64,000 bases of DNA from Enterovibrio sp045679545 (GTDB lineage Bacteria > Pseudomonadota > Gammaproteobacteria > Enterobacterales > Vibrionaceae): assembly GCF_045679545.1 (NCBI RefSeq), contig NZ_CP166195.1, forward strand, positions 806,001 to 870,000, written 5' to 3'. The notes below the pieces were generated by a model that worked only from the letters and a program-made list of their open reading frames with translations, did no database searches and was not told the DNA's origin. Both the position numbers and the translations under genes were made by a program. This document shows positions 60,885 through 64,000 of this stretch, piece by piece. Numbering within the stretch: position 1 is the first letter of the stretch; each line of letters starts with the position of its first letter.

Positions 60885-61781
60885 TTACTCTTGTGTTGAT
60901 GATGTCGTCGCGGAGGAATTCGTGGTGAGCCATTTCATCGCATCATCGCTGAATTTTGGCGGGCCAAATAGGTAAGCAAAGCGTGTTCTTAATGGTGTGC
61001 TGTTCGGTGAAAATGCCAAACTAAATAGTGTTTTCCATTGGTGAAACGTGGCGGTAAAAGGGTTCCAACTGTTGATAGGATGAGGGATGCCATAATCAAT
61101 CTTCACGTTGTTTTTTTCTTCAACGTAAGTGCCGAAGAGTTTGTCCCAAATGATCAAGACGCCTGCAAAGTTTCGATCGATATATTCTGGATTTCTTGCG
61201 TGGTGGACACGGTGGTGGGAAGGCGTGTTGAATAGGTACTCAATCCAACCAAGTTTTCCCACAATGCGTGTGTGCACAAAAAATTGAAAGCCAAGATTGA
61301 GTGCCACCACTAATATCACTGTTTCAGGTGGATAGCCGAGGAACATGAGTGGCGTCCAAAATAGCCACATGCCTGAAATGGGGTAGGTCAGGCTTTGGCG
61401 AAATGCCGTGGTAAAATTCATCTGATCAGAACTATGGTGGGCGACGTGTGACGCCCATAGCCAATGTACATTATGCGATGCGCGGTGAAACCAGTAGTAG
61501 CAAAAATCTTGAAGAATAAAGGCGGCAAACACCGTGAAAGGGGTCATGGTGATATCGAATACGCGATATTGATAAAGCCATAGGAAGAAAGGCATGAGCA
61601 ATAGGGTAGCGATGAGATCTGCACCCTGATGAAGCCCCGCAAGACTGAAGTTACAAACCAGTTCCTTCAACGAATAATCGCTAGCACCTTGCTTACGCAG
61701 CAGTCTGTATTCAAGCACCATGCAGATAAAAAACAGTGGTGCGAGAAAAAGCAGTGTCAGTGATTCCCAGCCTGAATCCAT
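60885..61781 (-). CDS. Fatty acid hydroxylase/sterol desaturase-family membrane protein
   Basis: 298 residues, about four membrane segments. The diiron histidine clusters are all present: HRASH (H99, H103), HVAHHSS (H112, H115, H116) and HHRVHH (H189-194). The family hydroxylates or desaturates lipids. The N-terminal MDSGWESLTLLFLAPLFFIC is an immediate membrane helix. The substrate is probably a membrane lipid; a bacterial sterol is unlikely here. Monocistronic. Confidence 0.88.
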   Translation of the reverse strand: MDSGWESLTLLFLAPLFFICMVLEYRLLRKQGASDYSLKELVCNFSLAGLHQGADLIATLLLMPFFLWLYQYRVFDITMTPFTVFAAFILQDFCYYWFHRASHNVHWLWASHVAHHSSDQMNFTTAFRQSLTYPISGMWLFWTPLMFLGYPPETVILVVALNLGFQFFVHTRIVGKLGWIEYLFNTPSHHRVHHARNPEYIDRNFAGVLIIWDKLFGTYVEEKNNVKIDYGIPHPINSWNPFTATFHQWKTLFSLAFSPNSTPLRTRFAYLFGPPKFSDDAMKWLTTNSSATTSSTQE

Positions 61782-61873
61782 GCCATTTCCATATGTGATC
61801 GTGGCTTACAGTTAAACCAATATATACCACGAGCACGATGGCGACAAACTAACTCAATTGTCTGATAATGGGT

Positions 61874-62143
61874 CTATTTTTCTAGCTTATTTAGTGCTGT
61901 TGCCCATGGGTCTGTGGTTTCACTCGGCGTGCAGAAAGTATCGATGTACAGTTCTTCCGTTTTCTCTCGGGCCCAAGGCGTTTTTCGAAGAAACTTAAGG
62001 CTAGATTTCACGGAAGGATCACTACGAAAGCAGTTGATCGCGATCTGTTGACCTAGAGATTGCCAGCCGTAATGGTCAACCAATTCGGTGACGATTTGTT
62101 CAAGTTTAAGCCCATGAAGAGGGTTATTAGGTTGGACGTTCAT
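61874..62143 (-). CDS. VF530-family (DUF2132) DNA-binding protein
   Basis: 89 residues from the ATG at 62143 (MNVQPNNPLHGLKLEQIVTE); an earlier ATG would add 15 residues not in the family. The family motif is complete: ELVDHYGWQSLGQQIAINCF, then SDPSVKSSLKFLRKTPWAR and EKTEELY. The structure of the Vibrio fischeri member shows a small helical DNA-binding fold; the regulated genes are unknown. Confidence 0.88.
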   Translation of the reverse strand: MNVQPNNPLHGLKLEQIVTELVDHYGWQSLGQQIAINCFRSDPSVKSSLKFLRKTPWAREKTEELYIDTFCTPSETTDPWATALNKLEK

Positions 62144-62265
62144 GCTAAAGCCCGAGGGTGAGTGAATTCGGCTGCGACTTTGCCACAATGTGCGCTGCGC
62201 TTCAATCTATCACGCAAAAAGAAAGGAAGCCTAAGCACTCTTCATGTGTTTATCCTGCAATACGA

Positions 62266-62595
62266 TTAGCGACGCATAGACAGGCTTTGGTCTTTGAATT
62301 GGTTAAGGCGGATACGTGTTTTAATGTCTTCACAAGCGCGTTGCACACTGAAGGTTTCTTGCGCAGTCAGGTGAAGCGAGAGAGTGCCTTTAAAACGAAT
62401 ATCTTCGCAAATATCAGCTAGGCCTACTAAATCAGAGATTTTGGCGTCTTCGGGATCTTTTAATAGCTTCTCATGTTGCTTTTGAATTTGTATCACATAG
62501 ATCTGACTGGAGTATGTGAGTGATGTCAGTAACATTGCCAACATTGAAAGGAACAAAACCAGAGATACGACAAGTAGAGGTTTATAGCTAGACAT
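62266..62595 (-). CDS. Hypothetical protein with one N-terminal membrane segment
   Basis: 109 residues. Residues 8-30 form a membrane helix or uncleaved signal (LLVVSLVLFLSMLAMLLTSL). The rest is a polar, helical domain with two Cys (DICEDIRF, QRACEDIKTRI), probably periplasmic. No family was recognised. Monocistronic. Confidence 0.6.
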   Translation of the reverse strand: MSSYKPLLVVSLVLFLSMLAMLLTSLTYSSQIYVIQIQKQHEKLLKDPEDAKISDLVGLADICEDIRFKGTLSLHLTAQETFSVQRACEDIKTRIRLNQFKDQSLSMRR

Positions 62596-62831
62596 ATTTA
62601 TTATTCATACCATCGATGGAAATGGGGGCTCATATTTGAGAACGAGGAGTCTACTCTTCTGGGCATCGTTCGGGCAATAGTCTCAACAACGTTGATGCAG
62701 GAAATATGTGATCACAATCAAATTATTGTTTTTATTCTCATATGATTGCAAATATAGATTTTGATTTGTCTTTTCTATTTCAGTGCGTTGGTTGCAATAG
62801 TAGACCTTTCAGGAGAGACATGAGATTATAA

Positions 62832-62846
62832 TGAGAATTAATATCA
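62832..62846. promoter_or_regulatory. Fur box upstream of the pseudo-receiver gene
   Basis: TGAGAAT-T-AATATCA matches the 7-1-7 Fur consensus TGATAAT-N-ATTATCA at 12 of 14 positions. It lies 16-30 bases before the ATG, placed to block the promoter. The next gene along belongs to a TonB2-type cluster, which is normally iron-regulated. Confidence 0.7.
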
Positions 62847-62861
62847 TTTAAGAGTTTAAAC

Positions 62862-63227
62862 ATGCCGGAATTACTTCTTATTGAAAGCAGGTTGTCTCCG
62901 TGCGGTTGGGTGAAAACAACGTTTAGCCAACATGGCTGTAAAGTGACCCGCGTGCTTCATGTCAAGCAAGCAGAAAGGGCATTGCGCCAGTGCAAATTTG
63001 ATGTTGTGCTTATCGCATCTGAAGGGGTTTTGCCTTGCATGACGGATGTTAGGCGTTTAAGAGAAAGTACGACATTGCCCTTACTTGTATTGATGCCTAG
63101 TGCAACAGAGACGAATCAAACGGATCTTATCCAAGCGGGTGTGGACACATTAATCTGCGACAATATTGCTAGAGAAGCACTTTGGCCTGAGGTCGAACAC
63201 TTGTTAAATAGAAAGTGCCTGCAATAA
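62862..63227 (+). CDS. Degenerate response-regulator receiver protein
   Basis: 121 residues, a single CheY-like alpha/beta domain with no output domain. The acid pocket has only E8 (LLLIESR). The phospho-acceptor position reads DVVLIASEG, so Asp is replaced at about residue 52. The conserved Lys is missing in LVLMPSATE. It therefore cannot work by normal phosphorylation and is a pseudo-receiver, perhaps a protein-interaction switch. The Fur box suggests it is iron-controlled. It stands about 165 bases before the DUF3450 gene and may be co-transcribed with it. Confidence 0.75.
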   Translation: MPELLLIESRLSPCGWVKTTFSQHGCKVTRVLHVKQAERALRQCKFDVVLIASEGVLPCMTDVRRLRESTTLPLLVLMPSATETNQTDLIQAGVDTLICDNIAREALWPEVEHLLNRKCLQ

Positions 63228-63392
63228 TGGCGCTAATTTTGCCACCGGGCTGTATGTATAGCCGTCGTTTTATTTCGGCAGTTGGCATTTATGCAATTGA
63301 TTTATAATGCATCTGTATTGAGGTAGTCACGCGCAATGTCGCGATTGTTTACAGTGTAAATATTGACCAAGTACATAGAGACACACTAATCC

Positions 63393-64000
63393 ATGAAATT
63401 ATTCTCGCGCATTTGCGTGATCAGTGCGATCAACTTGATAAGCATGCCGCATTTCGCGGGCGCCACCGAGCTTGATACGGCGGCTTCCATCGAGACAAGT
63501 ACCCTTGAGGCGGCAGCAGCCTCGCAAGTGCGTATTGATGCGAGTGACGACAGCTCTCAACAGATGAAAGCCGACATTGAGCGCCTTCAGAAAGAGATCG
63601 AAAACCTCACTGTCTATCGTCAACATCTTCAAAATTTGCTGAGCGATCAAAGCCAAGAGCAAGATCGGCTCAATCAGCAAATTGCAGAGATAGAGCAAAC
63701 GCGACAAGGTATCGTGCCTTTGATGTATGCGATGATCGATATGCTGGGTAATTGGGTGGAATCCGATATTCCGATCAAACCCGAGCGTCGTGAGCAACGT
63801 GTTGTTGAGTTAACAAGCATGATGTCACGGGCAGACGTGAGTGATGCAGAAAAATTTCGCCGAATTCTCGAAGCCTACCAAATTGAACTCGACTATGGCA
63901 CGAAGCTTGGGGTTTATCAGAAGAGAATTTCATTGGATGGCGTTACCCGAGATGTTGACGTGCTGCACCTGGGTCGTTTGTCGCTTGTCGCTCAAAGTCT
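63393..64000 (+). CDS. DUF3450 protein, first gene of a TonB2/TtpC-type cluster (cut by right edge)
   Basis: At least 202 residues are visible. Signal peptide MKLFSRICVISAINLISMP then HFAGA. A coiled-coil follows (MKADIERLQKEIENLTVY, QEQDRLNQQIAEIEQ). Then comes the DUF3450 core: IVPLMYAMIDMLGNWVESD, FRRILEAYQIELDYGTKLGV. In Vibrio this gene normally precedes ttpC, exbB2, exbD2 and tonB2, which energise outer-membrane iron transporters. The remaining genes lie beyond the window, so the cluster is inferred. Confidence 0.75.
   Translation, partial: MKLFSRICVISAINLISMPHFAGATELDTAASIETSTLEAAAASQVRIDASDDSSQQMKADIERLQKEIENLTVYRQHLQNLLSDQSQEQDRLNQQIAEIEQTRQGIVPLMYAMIDMLGNWVESDIPIKPERREQRVVELTSMMSRADVSDAEKFRRILEAYQIELDYGTKLGVYQKRISLDGVTRDVDVLHLGRLSLVAQS

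Noticed and set aside
63399..63797. 132-residue minus-strand open frame at the right edge
   Set aside because: It lies opposite the DUF3450 gene, which has a signal peptide, family motifs and correct reading frame. The minus frame is a shadow.
1..64000. Insertion sequences, integrases or tRNA-flanked island borders around the T6SS region
   Set aside because: No transposase, integrase, tRNA gene or terminal repeats were seen. The only large repeat is the hcp-vgrG cassette.

Overview
The window reads as chromosomal DNA of a marine gammaproteobacterium of the Vibrionaceae. The support is a VasX/VasW/Hcp/VgrG type VI secretion (T6SS) auxiliary cluster, VF530-, DUF3081-, DUF3820- and DUF924-family genes, a second EF-G gene, and a right edge that looks like the start of a Vibrio-type TonB2 cluster. 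A Grimontia/Enterovibrio/Photobacterium-like genus is possible, but I cannot fix the genus. I saw no rRNA or tRNA gene, CRISPR array, insertion sequence or prophage.

Region 1 (1-18.4 kb) holds two tandem T6SS cargo operons, both on the minus strand. Each has its own sigma-54-type promoter, then hcp, vgrG, a DUF4123 adaptor and cargo. Operon A (9.8-0.45 kb) is hcp, vgrG, DUF4123, an unknown 331-residue protein, an Rhs toxin, its immunity gene, and a displaced second toxin tip with its own immunity gene. Operon B (18.3-10.46 kb) is hcp, vgrG, DUF4123 (VasW-like), a VasX-like pore-forming effector and a DUF6708 membrane protein, the likely immunity protein. The promoter, hcp and the first ~80% of vgrG form a near-identical direct repeat of about 2.55 kb. 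The vgrG tips and everything downstream are unrelated, the pattern expected when cargo is swapped under a conserved carrier.

Region 2 (18.4-22 kb) holds two small conserved genes and a 746-residue protein that joins a DNA/RNA non-specific nuclease, an EndoU/XendoU-type endoribonuclease and a lamin-tail domain. This is the most unusual single gene in the window.

Region 3 (22-47.7 kb) is mostly housekeeping and metabolic: aldose 1-epimerase, nucleoside hydrolase, a LysR regulator divergent from a metallo-beta-lactamase-fold protein that lacks its metal ligands, an iron alcohol dehydrogenase, RhlE helicase, a lipoprotein, YegD-type Hsp70, a HAD phosphatase missing its nucleophile, a chemoreceptor, relics of lost genes including a glutamate synthase fragment, an OpgC-DUF2141 fusion, a polyamine-type ABC transporter, an acyltransferase and a second EF-G.

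Region 4 (48-55.1 kb) is a minus-strand operon of a WecB-like epimerase, NfrB, NfrA and a DUF4434 (YbcH-like) protein. It matches the cyclic-di-GMP-controlled, ManNAc-based NGR polysaccharide pathway known from Escherichia coli phage N4 work.

Region 5 (55.5-64 kb) holds a large alkaline-phosphatase-superfamily exoprotein, a SorA/SorB-like sulfite dehydrogenase pair, a fatty acid hydroxylase-family protein and small genes. It ends with a Fur-box-preceded pseudo-receiver gene and the start of a DUF3450 gene that normally opens the TonB2/TtpC iron-uptake energising cluster.
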